Shown here: positions 8,045 to 15,282 of the stretch, piece after piece
Numbering within the stretch: the stretch's first letter is position 1
Layout of the letters: each line of letters opens with the position of its first letter
DNA from: a virus
Virus record (IMG/VR): IMGVR_UViG_3300039018_000118
Coordinates: 1-31,327 of that record
Strand: one strand, 5' to 3'
Length of the DNA stretch: 31,327 bases
The notes under the pieces: generated by a model
The model's input: only the letters and a program-made list of their open reading frames with translations
Databases searched by the model: none
What the model was told of the DNA's origin: nothing
Made by a program: the position numbers and the translations under genes

Positions 8045-8215
8045 ATGCCAATGACCAAAGGTTACTCGCAGAAATCCATCAGCAAGAACATCTCCAAGGA
8101 GATGAAGTCTGGCATGCCTCAGAAGCAGGCCGTGGCCGTGGCGCTGTCCACCGCACGCAAGGCCGCAATGAAGGCTGGCAAGCCCAGCAAGGCACCGGCA
8201 AAGGCCAAGAAGTGA
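8045..8215 (+). CDS. Small basic protein (56 aa)
   Basis: The ATG has an AAGGAG site seven bases upstream. The 56 residues are Lys/Ala-rich: GYSQKSISKNISKEMKSG, then PQKQAVAVALSTARKAA, then a KAPAKAKK tail. This pattern is common in small phage proteins next to head genes and is of unknown function; the basic tail suggests nucleic acid binding. Its TGA overlaps the GTG of the next gene (GTGA at 8212-8215). Confidence 0.75.
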   Translation: MPMTKGYSQKSISKNISKEMKSGMPQKQAVAVALSTARKAAMKAGKPSKAPAKAKK

Positions 8216-8388
8216 AAGCCGGTCTCTACGCCAACATCGCAGCCAAGCGCGAGCGCATCGAACGCCAGAAGGCTGCAGGCAAGACGCCTGAGCGCATGCG
8301 CAAGCCTGGGAGCAAAGGCGCACCCACAGATGCTGCTTTTAAGGCCGCTGCAAAAACAGCCAAGCCCATGAAGAAAAAAGCCAAGTGA
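8212..8388 (+). CDS. Small basic protein (58 aa), GLYANI-type
   Basis: The start is a GTG overlapping the previous stop. The sequence opens with KAGLYANIAAKRERIERQKA and contains RMRKPGSKGAPTDAAF, a pattern I know from many phage and prophage small proteins of unknown role. It is strongly basic. The end (TGA 8386-8388) overlaps the next ATG by one base. The pair with the preceding gene looks like a coupled cassette inserted between coat and neck genes. Confidence 0.75.
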   Translation: MKAGLYANIAAKRERIERQKAAGKTPERMRKPGSKGAPTDAAFKAAAKTAKPMKKKAK

Positions 8389-8693
8389 TGCAAGACAACA
8401 TTCTGATTCCAAAGTACCTCAGAGGAAAGAAGCCCGTGAAGGTACGCAAGCCATCGCGTCCAATCGACGGCATCAATTACCGCCTGCTGCGTGAGCAAGA
8501 AGAAGCGGCAGCCCAGGCACAAGCCCAGGCTGTTGAATCTGTGGACACAGTACCAGACGACGACGCAGCGCCAACCCGTGAAGAGCTGGAGGCCAAGGCC
8601 ACAGAACTCGGCATCCGATTTGACGGTCGCACAAGGGACAAAAAGCTGGGACAATTGATCCAAGATCGGCTGTCCGAGAAAACAGGAGAATGA
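8388..8693 (+). CDS. Hypothetical protein with HeH/LEM-like C-terminal segment
   Basis: The protein has 101 residues from the ATG at 8388. The N-terminal 45 residues are basic with Pro-rich turns (PKYLRGKKPVKVRKPSRP) and are followed by an acidic Ala/Gln linker. The C-terminal 35 residues (TREELEAKATELGIRFDGR, then KKLGQLIQDRL) have the helix-extended loop-helix look of SAP/HeH/LEM domains, which often occur in phage head-completion genes. The function is not known; position just before the gp4-like gene suggests a virion or assembly role. Confidence 0.65.
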   Translation: MQDNILIPKYLRGKKPVKVRKPSRPIDGINYRLLREQEEAAAQAQAQAVESVDTVPDDDAAPTREELEAKATELGIRFDGRTRDKKLGQLIQDRLSEKTGE

Positions 8694-8694
8694 C

Positions 8695-9177
8695 ATGGGA
8701 TGGACCAAGCGCCAATTCATCGAGCAAGCCTTCGACGAGATCGGCTTGGCCTCCTACGCCTTCGACCTCGGCCCAGAACAGATGCAGTCAGCACTGCGCA
8801 GGCTCGACACCATGATGGCTGCCTGGAATGCTCTGGGCATCCGGCTGGCTTACCCGCTTCCATCCAGCCCACAGGATAGCGACCTAGACGAGCAGACCAA
8901 CGTGCCGGACAGCTCCAACGAGGCCATCTACACCAACCTGGCCATCAAGCTGGCCCCGAGCTACGGCAAACAGGTGATGCCAGACACCAAGGCCACGGCC
9001 AAGGAGTCCTACAACACGCTCCTGTCCCGTGCGGCCATGCCGATGCTCCAGCAGATGCCTGGCACCATGCCAAGCGGTGCAGGCAATAAGCCCTGGCGCG
9101 TCTACGACGACCCCTTCCTGCGCCAACCCGTCGATCCAGTCCTGGCAGGCCAGGACGGCCCACTCGAGTACAACTGA
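8695..9177 (+). CDS. Neck/tail accessory factor, P22 gp4-like
   Basis: The 160 residues match the size of P22 gp4 (166), the first head-closure ring under the portal, which also has a muramidase-like activity in P22. Shared marks are KRQFIEQAFDEIGLAS at the start, the LRRLDTMMAAWNALGIRL helix, a NLAIKLAPSYGK stretch and a C-terminal MPSGAGNK like the MPTGSGN of P22. AGGAG precedes the ATG. I see no separate evidence for the lytic activity. Confidence 0.85.
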   Translation: MGWTKRQFIEQAFDEIGLASYAFDLGPEQMQSALRRLDTMMAAWNALGIRLAYPLPSSPQDSDLDEQTNVPDSSNEAIYTNLAIKLAPSYGKQVMPDTKATAKESYNTLLSRAAMPMLQQMPGTMPSGAGNKPWRVYDDPFLRQPVDPVLAGQDGPLEYN

Positions 9178-9189
9178 GGAACCAGAACT

Positions 9190-9645
9190 ATGCCAACCAT
9201 AAATCAACTCTCTGGCATCAGCCAGGTCTCTGGCGGCGACCTTTTGCCGGTCTACGTCTCCAACAATGGCGACGCACGCAAGGTCTCGATCACGCAGCTC
9301 CTGCAATACTTCCAGACCACCTTTGCAGCCCCGACGGTGGCCACCAACCTGTACACGCCTGGAACTGGCTTTAACATCACGGTGCCGACTCCGACCACCG
9401 AGCAGCAGTGGATGCTGATCCAGCCTGCTGGCACTTTGGCTGCTGGCACGGTCACGCTGCCGCTGAATACTGGCGTGCCTGATGGCACCCAAGTGCTGGT
9501 GACCACCACCCAGATCATCACCAGCTTCACGCTGGCCTTGAATGGCGCAGCAGCAGCCTTTGGCGCACCCACCACCATGGCCGCCAATGCCTTCTTTACC
9601 GTGCGCTTCTACCAGGCCACCAATTCCTGGTATCGCGTCGCCTAA
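9190..9645 (+). CDS. Probable virion/tail-associated beta-rich protein
   Basis: The protein has 151 residues. The N-terminus (TINQLSGISQVSGGDLLPVY, then VSNNGDARKVSI) is a motif I have seen at the start of many phage fibre-like proteins. The rest is Thr/Val/Ala-rich beta sequence without Cys, ending in NSWYRVA. It lies between the gp4-like and gp10-like genes, where P22 has nothing, so it is an addition to the conserved order. It is likely a decoration or tail-surface protein, but the exact role is unknown. Confidence 0.6.
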   Translation: MPTINQLSGISQVSGGDLLPVYVSNNGDARKVSITQLLQYFQTTFAAPTVATNLYTPGTGFNITVPTPTTEQQWMLIQPAGTLAAGTVTLPLNTGVPDGTQVLVTTTQIITSFTLALNGAAAAFGAPTTMAANAFFTVRFYQATNSWYRVA

Positions 9646-9666
9646 ACACCATCCAAGGAGATCCCC

Positions 9667-10857
9667 ATGTTCATCCAGCCATCCCTCAATTTCGGCAACA
9701 CTGACCTACCAATCCCAGCAGGTCAGGCCATCAGCATTGGCAGCACAGGCAATGAGGCCACCACAGTCCAGTTGCAAGAGGCTTACCCAGGCCAGCAATG
9801 GCTGTACACCACATTGGCCACCCTGACCAACAGCGCCCAGACCTTCGGCCCCTATGGTCAAGACCGTACCATTCGCATCCAGAACCGCAGCGCACAAGTT
9901 GAATACGACATTGGTGCGCAGCCGATTCTTCGTGGCTTTCCAGCCCTGGTGCTCAACAGCACCACACCAGTCAGCATCGTCCAACCTGCTGCCACCTTCA
10001 CGACCTTGACCTATGACAACAACGCAGGCAAAGTTCGTTTGAACAGCGCAGGCGCTCACGGCCTCACAGCAGCCGTGGCAGTCGGTGCAAGCGTTTATGC
10101 CACATGGACTGGCGGCACTGGTGTGACCGGCTTGTATCCGGTCACAGCTCTGGATACTGACACCACCGGCACTGCTGTGACCATTGATCTGGCTTATGTC
10201 GCATCCACCGTCACCATCACCATCGCAGCCCCTGGCGTGGTCACATGGACAGCACATGGCCGTTCGGTCAATGACACCATCCGCTTCACCACCACAGGTG
10301 CACTGCCCACTGGCCTGGCGATCAACACCACGTATTACGTTAAGACCGTTTTGTCGGCCAACACCTTCACCGTCTCCACCTCGGCAGGCGGTGCAGCAGT
10401 CACCACCAGCGGCACACAGTCCGGCACTCAGACCGCCCTGGTCTGGTATGGCACAGCAGTCGTGGCCGTGGCCAACACCGTTTTGACGCTCGGCTCTGTC
10501 GTCATTCCAGCCTGGTCAATGGGCCTCAAAGGTGGAATGATCGTCAACGCTCAGTTCTCAATGACCAACACCGCAAACGCCAAGAACATTGGCATTAGCT
10601 ATGGCGGCAGCGCCATCTCAGCCGTTGCAGGCACAAGCAATGCCAGCGTAAGCATTCAGAAAGATGTCTACAACCGCAGCAACGGCACACTGGTCACCAG
10701 TGCCTTGGCCGCCACCGGCCACGGACTCAATGGGACAGCCACTGTCGTCATCACCGAAGACACCACGCTCGATCAAGTTTTCTTGATTACCGCACAGCCA
10801 GCCGTGGCCAACAACGTGGTGACATTGGAAGGCTACAACGTGATCTGCAGCTTCTGA
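9667..10857 (+). CDS. Beta-rich structural protein with E1-FCCH-like repeats
   Basis: The protein has 396 residues, is poor in charged residues and rich in Thr, Ala, Val and Gly. Residues about 198-250 (TWTAHGRSVNDTIRFTTTG, then LPTGLAINTTYYVKTV and ANTFTVSTS) match a small beta module frequent in phage structural proteins. A related, more degenerate copy precedes it (about 124-170, AHGLTAAVAVGASVYATWTGG, GLYPVTA). The N-terminal FIQPSLNFGNTDLPIP part is specific. It is probably a capsid decoration or tail-surface protein. AAGGAG lies upstream of the ATG. Confidence 0.65.
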   Translation: MFIQPSLNFGNTDLPIPAGQAISIGSTGNEATTVQLQEAYPGQQWLYTTLATLTNSAQTFGPYGQDRTIRIQNRSAQVEYDIGAQPILRGFPALVLNSTTPVSIVQPAATFTTLTYDNNAGKVRLNSAGAHGLTAAVAVGASVYATWTGGTGVTGLYPVTALDTDTTGTAVTIDLAYVASTVTITIAAPGVVTWTAHGRSVNDTIRFTTTGALPTGLAINTTYYVKTVLSANTFTVSTSAGGAAVTTSGTQSGTQTALVWYGTAVVAVANTVLTLGSVVIPAWSMGLKGGMIVNAQFSMTNTANAKNIGISYGGSAISAVAGTSNASVSIQKDVYNRSNGTLVTSALAATGHGLNGTATVVITEDTTLDQVFLITAQPAVANNVVTLEGYNVICSF

Positions 10858-10859
10858 CC

Positions 10860-11144
10860 ATGGCCACCAAGGACTCAAGACTCGCCCGTGTTGGCGTCGA
10901 AGGCTTCAACAAGCCCAAGCGCACGCCATCGCATCCGACCAAAAGCCACGTTGTCGTGGCCAAGGTCGGCGACCAAGTGAAGACCATTCGCTTCGGCCAG
11001 CAGGGCGTCTCTGGCAGCCCAAAGAAGGAAGGCGAGTCCAATACCGACAAGACTCGGCGCGAGTCTTTCAAGGCCAGGCACGCTGCCAACATTGCCAAGG
11101 GCAAGATGAGTGCTGCATACTGGGCAAACCGCGAAAAATGGTGA
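10860..11144 (+). CDS. Hypothetical basic protein (94 aa), possibly DUF5872-like
   Basis: The protein is strongly basic. FGQQGVSGSPKKEGES (about residues 44-59) is followed by RRESFKARHAANIAKGKMSA and AYWANREKW at the end. The SFKARH plus SAAYWA pattern is known from small proteins of phages and large DNA viruses; the family name is recalled, not checked. It starts two bases after the previous stop and precedes the gp10-like gene. The function is unknown. Confidence 0.6.
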   Translation: MATKDSRLARVGVEGFNKPKRTPSHPTKSHVVVAKVGDQVKTIRFGQQGVSGSPKKEGESNTDKTRRESFKARHAANIAKGKMSAAYWANREKW

Positions 11145-11149
11145 CCTGA

Positions 11150-12595
11150 ATGCAAGTTCCAATCCTATCCGGCATTTACGCTGACAACACGCCAGAGCTG
11201 CGCACCGCATACCCTGTAAACATGGTTCCGGTGCCAAAGGCGTCTGGCATCAGCAATGGCTTTCTGCGTCCTGGTGACGGCATCGTGGCCAACGGCAGCG
11301 GCCCAGGTGTTGACCGTGGCGGCATTAACTGGAACGGCGTCTGCTATCGGGTCATGGGCACCAAGTTGGTGTCAGTGTCCAGCACTGGCGCTGTGACTGT
11401 GCTTGGCGATGTTGGTGGGCCAACCACAGAACTGGTGACGATGGACTACAGCTTCGATGTGCTGGCCATTGCGTCCGGTGGCCGCCTGTACTATTGGATT
11501 CCAGTCAACACCACAGCAACATTGGTCTGGAACCCAACGGCTCCAATCTTGCGTCAAGTCACCGATCCAGACCTTGGCGTGGTGCTTGATGTGGCATGGG
11601 TAGATGGCTACTTCATGACGACTGACGGTGCTAATTTGGTCGTCACCGAGCTGACGGACCCGACCCAAGTCAACCCGCTGAAGTACGGCAGTTCTGAGGT
11701 TGACCCAGACCCTGTGGTGGCACTCATCAAGCTGCGCAACGAAGTCTATGCACTGAACAGCAACACCATCGAGGTGTTCGACAACGTGGGCGGCTCGGTG
11801 TTCCCGTTTGCACGCATCGACGGCGCACAAGTTCAGAAGGGCGTGCTTGGCACGCATGCCTGCTGCACATATCTGGAGCGCATCGCATTCTTGGGCGGTG
11901 GCCGCAACGAAGCGCCAGGCATCTACCTTGGCGCAGCAGCAACCACCCAGAAAATCAGCACGCAGGAGATCGACAACCTGCTCCTGCAATACACCGAAGC
12001 GCAACTGGTTAAGGTCAAGCTGGAGGCTCGCAACGACAAGGCGCACCAGCACCTCTACGTCCACCTGCCAGACCGCACTGTGGTCTACGACGCATCGGCC
12101 AGCGAGGCGCTCGAGCAGCCCGTCTGGTTCACGCTCACTACGGCTGTGGTCGGATTCAGCCAGTACCGCGCGCGCAACCTCGTATGGGTTTACGACAAGT
12201 GGCTGATCGGCGATCCGCAAAGCAGCAACATTGGTTATCTGGTGCAGGATACCGGACACCACTGGGGCCAGCAGGTGCGCTGGGAGTTCGGCACGATCAT
12301 CGTCTACAACGAGGGCAATGGCGCGATCTTTAACCGCCTCGAGCTGGTCGCACTGACCGGCAGCGTAGCGCTGGGCAAGAACCCGCAGATCAGTACCAGC
12401 TACAGCGTCAACGGCCTGTCCTGGAGCCAGGACCGCAGCATTGCCGTCGGCACCATTGGCAACACTGCCAAGCGCTTGGCTTGGTTCCAGCAGGGGCACA
12501 TGCGCAACTGGCGCATCCAACGTTTTCGTGGCGACAGCGATGCCCATGTGTCGTTTGCACGGCTTGAAGCACAGATCGAGGCGTTGGCGTACTGA
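11150..12595 (+). CDS. Packaged-DNA stabilisation/neck protein, P22 gp10-like
   Basis: The predicted 481 residues match P22 gp10 (472), which closes the neck below gp4 and holds the tailspikes and needle. Shared marks include YPVNMVPVPK near the start (YLPVNMLATPK in P22), VQKGVLGTHACCTYLERIAF (VQKGIAGTYC in P22) in the middle, and YVHLPDRTVVYDASAS (IIHLPRHVLVYDASSS in P22). The body is a beta-propeller-like repeat sequence. The stop overlaps the next ATG by one base (TGATG at 12593-12597). Confidence 0.9.
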   Translation: MQVPILSGIYADNTPELRTAYPVNMVPVPKASGISNGFLRPGDGIVANGSGPGVDRGGINWNGVCYRVMGTKLVSVSSTGAVTVLGDVGGPTTELVTMDYSFDVLAIASGGRLYYWIPVNTTATLVWNPTAPILRQVTDPDLGVVLDVAWVDGYFMTTDGANLVVTELTDPTQVNPLKYGSSEVDPDPVVALIKLRNEVYALNSNTIEVFDNVGGSVFPFARIDGAQVQKGVLGTHACCTYLERIAFLGGGRNEAPGIYLGAAATTQKISTQEIDNLLLQYTEAQLVKVKLEARNDKAHQHLYVHLPDRTVVYDASASEALEQPVWFTLTTAVVGFSQYRARNLVWVYDKWLIGDPQSSNIGYLVQDTGHHWGQQVRWEFGTIIVYNEGNGAIFNRLELVALTGSVALGKNPQISTSYSVNGLSWSQDRSIAVGTIGNTAKRLAWFQQGHMRNWRIQRFRGDSDAHVSFARLEAQIEALAY

Positions 12596-13017
12596 TGGCC
12601 ACCGCACCCGTCTCCCGAAGGCTGAACCTGACCCGCGACCAGCTCGCGGCGTTCCTGACAGACCAGCAGCAGATCAGGCAGTTTGAGCTGCTGTTTTCGG
12701 TCGTGGACGAGTTGCAGGTCATCACCGGCACGGACTTCGAGTACCAGGCCGACACGGCGGCGGCCACGGCCAATGAGGCGCTGGCGCAGATTGCAGCACT
12801 GGCACAGGACACAGCAGTCAATGATGCTGCACTCAATGCCAAGGTGCAGCAGGCTTTGGATGCCATCCCTCGCTTGGCCCAGGCTTTGGAGTTGCTGGCC
12901 TTGGCCCCGGTGCGCAACAATGTGGAGCTGTCGCACGATGTCAATGGCATCTTGCCCTATGCAAACCAAACCGCCTCCGTGCGATCTAACCAGGTGCTCA
13001 CATGGCTTTCGATGTAA
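12595..13017 (+). CDS. Helical structural protein at the tail-needle position
   Basis: The protein has 140 residues. A conserved-looking start (SRRLNLTRDQLAAFLTDQQQ) is followed by long Ala/Gln/Leu-rich helix (about 50-105) with low charge, then NNVELSHDVNG. In P22 the gene after gp10 is gp26, the trimeric coiled-coil tail needle; this protein sits in the same place and is helical but shorter (P22 gp26 is 233) and lacks an obvious tip domain. A needle or plug role is inference from position. It overlaps the next gene by 16 bases. Confidence 0.5.
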   Translation: MATAPVSRRLNLTRDQLAAFLTDQQQIRQFELLFSVVDELQVITGTDFEYQADTAAATANEALAQIAALAQDTAVNDAALNAKVQQALDAIPRLAQALELLALAPVRNNVELSHDVNGILPYANQTASVRSNQVLTWLSM

Positions 13018-13337
13018 TTACACCTGCTAAGTTTGGCCAGGCAGCAATCACCACAGGTGTGACCACGCTCTACACCGTGCCGGCCAGCACCCGTGCTCTG
13101 CTTAAAGAGTTCAGCATTGCCAACACCACGGCAGCAGCCATCAATGTGCGCGTGTTCCTGGTGCCATCCGCAGGCTCGGCAGGCACTGGAAATGCCTTCC
13201 TTTACGATGTGTCTGTACCAGCAAACAACGCGCTGCAGTACAACGGCATCGAGGTGCTGAACGCAGGCGACACTATTCAGATTCAGGCAGCATCTGCAGG
13301 CCTGACCATCATCGCCAGCGGCGGCGAAGCCACATAA
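13002..13337 (+). CDS. Small beta-sandwich-like virion protein, paralogue A
   Basis: The protein has 111 residues, rich in Ala, Thr and Val, with alternating beta pattern: TTLYTVPASTRALLKEFSIA, NVRVFLVPSAG, then GDTIQIQA and GLTIIASGGEAT at the end. It aligns end to end with the next gene product (same length, shared SAG turns, LTI-ASG-E-T ending). Proteins of this build occur near phage tail genes; it may be a decoration or adhesion subunit, but the function is unproven. Confidence 0.55.
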   Translation: MAFDVITPAKFGQAAITTGVTTLYTVPASTRALLKEFSIANTTAAAINVRVFLVPSAGSAGTGNAFLYDVSVPANNALQYNGIEVLNAGDTIQIQAASAGLTIIASGGEAT

Positions 13338-13347
13338 GGAGCATGAC

Positions 13348-13683
13348 ATGACCGTATCCATAAAGGTGCTGATCCCTGCCAAGCAGGCCGAGAACAGCCA
13401 GACCACGCAGTACACGGCGACGAACTGCAAGACCATCATCGACAAATTCACGGCCACCAACACCAGCGCAGGCAACGTGACCATCAGCGTCAACCTGGTG
13501 ACCAGTGGCGGCAGCGCAGGCGCGAGCAATCTGATCGTGGACACCCGTGCCATCGCACCAGACGAGACCTACACCTTCCCAGAGCTGGTCGGCCAGGCCT
13601 TGGAGCCTAGTGGTTTCATCTCCACCATTGCAAGCGCAGCCACATCGTTGACAATCCGCGCATCTGGCCGCGAGATCACATAA
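13348..13683 (+). CDS. Small beta-sandwich-like virion protein, paralogue B
   Basis: The protein has 111 residues. It aligns with the preceding product across TTQYTATNCKTIIDKFTATN, VNLVTSGGSAGASN and the end SLTIRASGREIT. AAGGAG precedes the ATG. The two genes therefore look like an old tandem duplication, with divergence of surface segments (YDVSVPANNALQYNG in A against VDTRAIAPDETYTFPE in B). The function is unknown. Confidence 0.55.
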   Translation: MTVSIKVLIPAKQAENSQTTQYTATNCKTIIDKFTATNTSAGNVTISVNLVTSGGSAGASNLIVDTRAIAPDETYTFPELVGQALEPSGFISTIASAATSLTIRASGREIT

Positions 13684-13693
13684 GGAGTAAGAC

Positions 13694-14101
13694 ATGGACT
13701 ACGCAAAGATGCCGAAGATGATGATTTCTGGGTTTGGTGGCATTCCCTACGAGGAAGAGTTCCTGACCACAGCCGAGAACAAAAAGAACACCCAGGTCGC
13801 CATCGACGACTGGATGCTCGGTCCCGAGAACCCCAGCAACGAGCCGACCGCCAACAAGACCTTCTGGATTGCCGTCGGCAAGGCCATGCAGTGTGACGAG
13901 AAAGAGGCCCGTCGGCGGCGCTGCTCAAACTGCGAGTACTACGACAACTCGGTCGAGATGCAGCTCAAGATGGAGCGCATCCCGCGCAACGATTGGGACA
14001 CCGACGCTGGTTTCAGAGGCTACTGCGAAAAGCTCGAGTTCATCTGCCACGATCTGCGGGTCTGCCAGGCTTGGGAAGAGCGCGAAGACGAAGAAGATTG
14101 A
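13694..14101 (+). CDS. Cys-cluster hypothetical protein (possible metal binding)
   Basis: The protein has 135 residues and is acidic. The C-terminal half holds CSNCEYY (about residues 76-82) and then GYCEKLEFICHDLRVCQAW (about 108-126), so five Cys and one His lie in a pattern that could bind Zn or an Fe-S cluster. The N-terminal half (PKMMISGFGGIPYEEEFL) has no recognised domain. It stands among structural genes and is preceded by AAGGAG. The function is unknown. Confidence 0.55.
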   Translation: MDYAKMPKMMISGFGGIPYEEEFLTTAENKKNTQVAIDDWMLGPENPSNEPTANKTFWIAVGKAMQCDEKEARRRRCSNCEYYDNSVEMQLKMERIPRNDWDTDAGFRGYCEKLEFICHDLRVCQAWEEREDEED

Positions 14102-14113
14102 CGGGATGTCGAA

Positions 14114-14629
14114 ATGTGGGAAAATGCAGTTGCTGAGCCTATCGAGCCGCCAGCAGCTCACCCTGAACAGGAGCTGCGCATGACTGGTGTCGATTGGCTG
14201 AAGGAGAACCTGCAAAGGTCTCTCGCGCTTCCTGCGCCAGCCGTCGAGTGGCTGCTCATGCTCTATGGTGCCATTCAAGTCTTTGACGATGTGGCCGACG
14301 GTGATCCAGTCGAGCGAGAAGACCTCAATGCAGTGATCTGGAACAGTCTGGTTGGCATGGGACAGAACGCATTCTGGCAGGCAAACGCACCCACACTCTC
14401 ACCCATTGTGGCCTCAATGATTCTCAAATGGCAGGCATCTGACCAAGCCGAGCGAGCAGGCAAGGCAGATGCGCGATCATTCGTCTGGCGTGCAGGATAC
14501 TATGACGTTGTGCTGATCGCTGTGGCGCTGTGCCACGGCACCCAGCGTGCTACAGAAGCGGCGTCTCAAGTCATGGAACTGTATGGCGAGACGCTCGAAG
14601 ACTACATGAAGGAGTTCAGCCATGCCTGA
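14114..14629 (+). CDS. Conserved helical hypothetical protein with DDVAD motif
   Basis: The protein has 171 residues and is all-helical in appearance. The annotated ATG is at 14114, but the Met at 14180 (MTGVDWLKENL) after CAGGAG is an equally good start and would give 149 residues. Residues WLLMLYGAIQVFDDVADGD (about 46-64) and FVWRAGYYDVVLIAVALCHG (about 123-142) are the distinctive parts. The protein is next to the gp7-like gene, the place of gp14 in P22, but I see no similarity to gp14. It overlaps the next gene by eight bases. The function is unknown. Confidence 0.55.
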   Translation: MWENAVAEPIEPPAAHPEQELRMTGVDWLKENLQRSLALPAPAVEWLLMLYGAIQVFDDVADGDPVEREDLNAVIWNSLVGMGQNAFWQANAPTLSPIVASMILKWQASDQAERAGKADARSFVWRAGYYDVVLIAVALCHGTQRATEAASQVMELYGETLEDYMKEFSHA

Positions 14630-15272
14630 TCCAGTAACTGGCTTAATCGTTGGAGGCTCTCAACTGATCGGCGGCATGATGCAGGCCGATGCAGCAAGTG
14701 AGGCCGCAGGTATTCAAGCAGGCGCATCTCAAGCAGGCATTGAGGAGCAGCGCAGGCAGTTCGATGCGCTGCAAGCCTTGCTCAAACCTTACACAGAGGC
14801 AGGACTTCCTGCACTTGCACAGCAGCAGGCTCTGCTTGGCCTGCAAGGACCAGAGGCAGAGCAGGCGGCCATTGAGCGCATCCGAGGTGGCGAGACTTTC
14901 CAAGCACTAACCCAGCAAGGCGAGGAAGCCCTGCTGCAGCGTGCTTCGGCCACTGGTGGGCTGCGTGGCGGCAACATTCAGGCCGCACTGAGCGAGTTCC
15001 GGCCACAGCTCCTGTCCAGCCTCATCGAGCAGCAATACGGTCGCCTTGGCGGCATGACACAACTTGGCCAGCGTTCTGCTGCCGGTGTCGGTGCTGCTGG
15101 CATGGAGACTGGCACCAACGTGGCCAACCTGTTGGCCCAGCAGGGCGCAGCCCGTGCCGGTGGCGAACTGGGCGAGGCCAAGGCATTCAGCGGACTGTTC
15201 AACTTGCCTGCTCAGGTGCTTGGCTTCCAGTACGGTGCAGGCGGCAAGGCTGGCATGGGCTTCGGTTTTTGA
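14622..15272 (+). CDS. DNA ejection protein, P22 gp7-like
   Basis: The 216 residues are close to P22 gp7 (229). The N-terminus is hydrophobic and Gly-rich (GLIVGGSQLIGGMMQADAAS), then helical Ala/Gln-rich with FDALQALLKPYTEAGLPALA (about residues 47-66) and RASATGGLRGGNIQAAL (about 107-123). The end is Gly-rich (GGKAGMGFGF). Such proteins are packed in the virion and leave through the tail to form a trans-envelope channel. The two following genes are the partner ejection proteins. Confidence 0.8.
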   Translation: MPDPVTGLIVGGSQLIGGMMQADAASEAAGIQAGASQAGIEEQRRQFDALQALLKPYTEAGLPALAQQQALLGLQGPEAEQAAIERIRGGETFQALTQQGEEALLQRASATGGLRGGNIQAALSEFRPQLLSSLIEQQYGRLGGMTQLGQRSAAGVGAAGMETGTNVANLLAQQGAARAGGELGEAKAFSGLFNLPAQVLGFQYGAGGKAGMGFGF

Positions 15273-15282
15273 GGAATAGAAC

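Noticed and set aside
6686-8323. 545-codon open frame on the minus strand across the coat gene
   Set aside because: It is an antisense shadow of the coat gene, with composition-driven Leu/His/Val-rich sequence, no ribosome binding site and no recognisable domain.
14114-14629. Terpene synthase-like enzyme as an annotation
   Set aside because: A single DDxxD-like motif in 171 residues with no second metal motif is too weak for a functional call; kept only as an observation.
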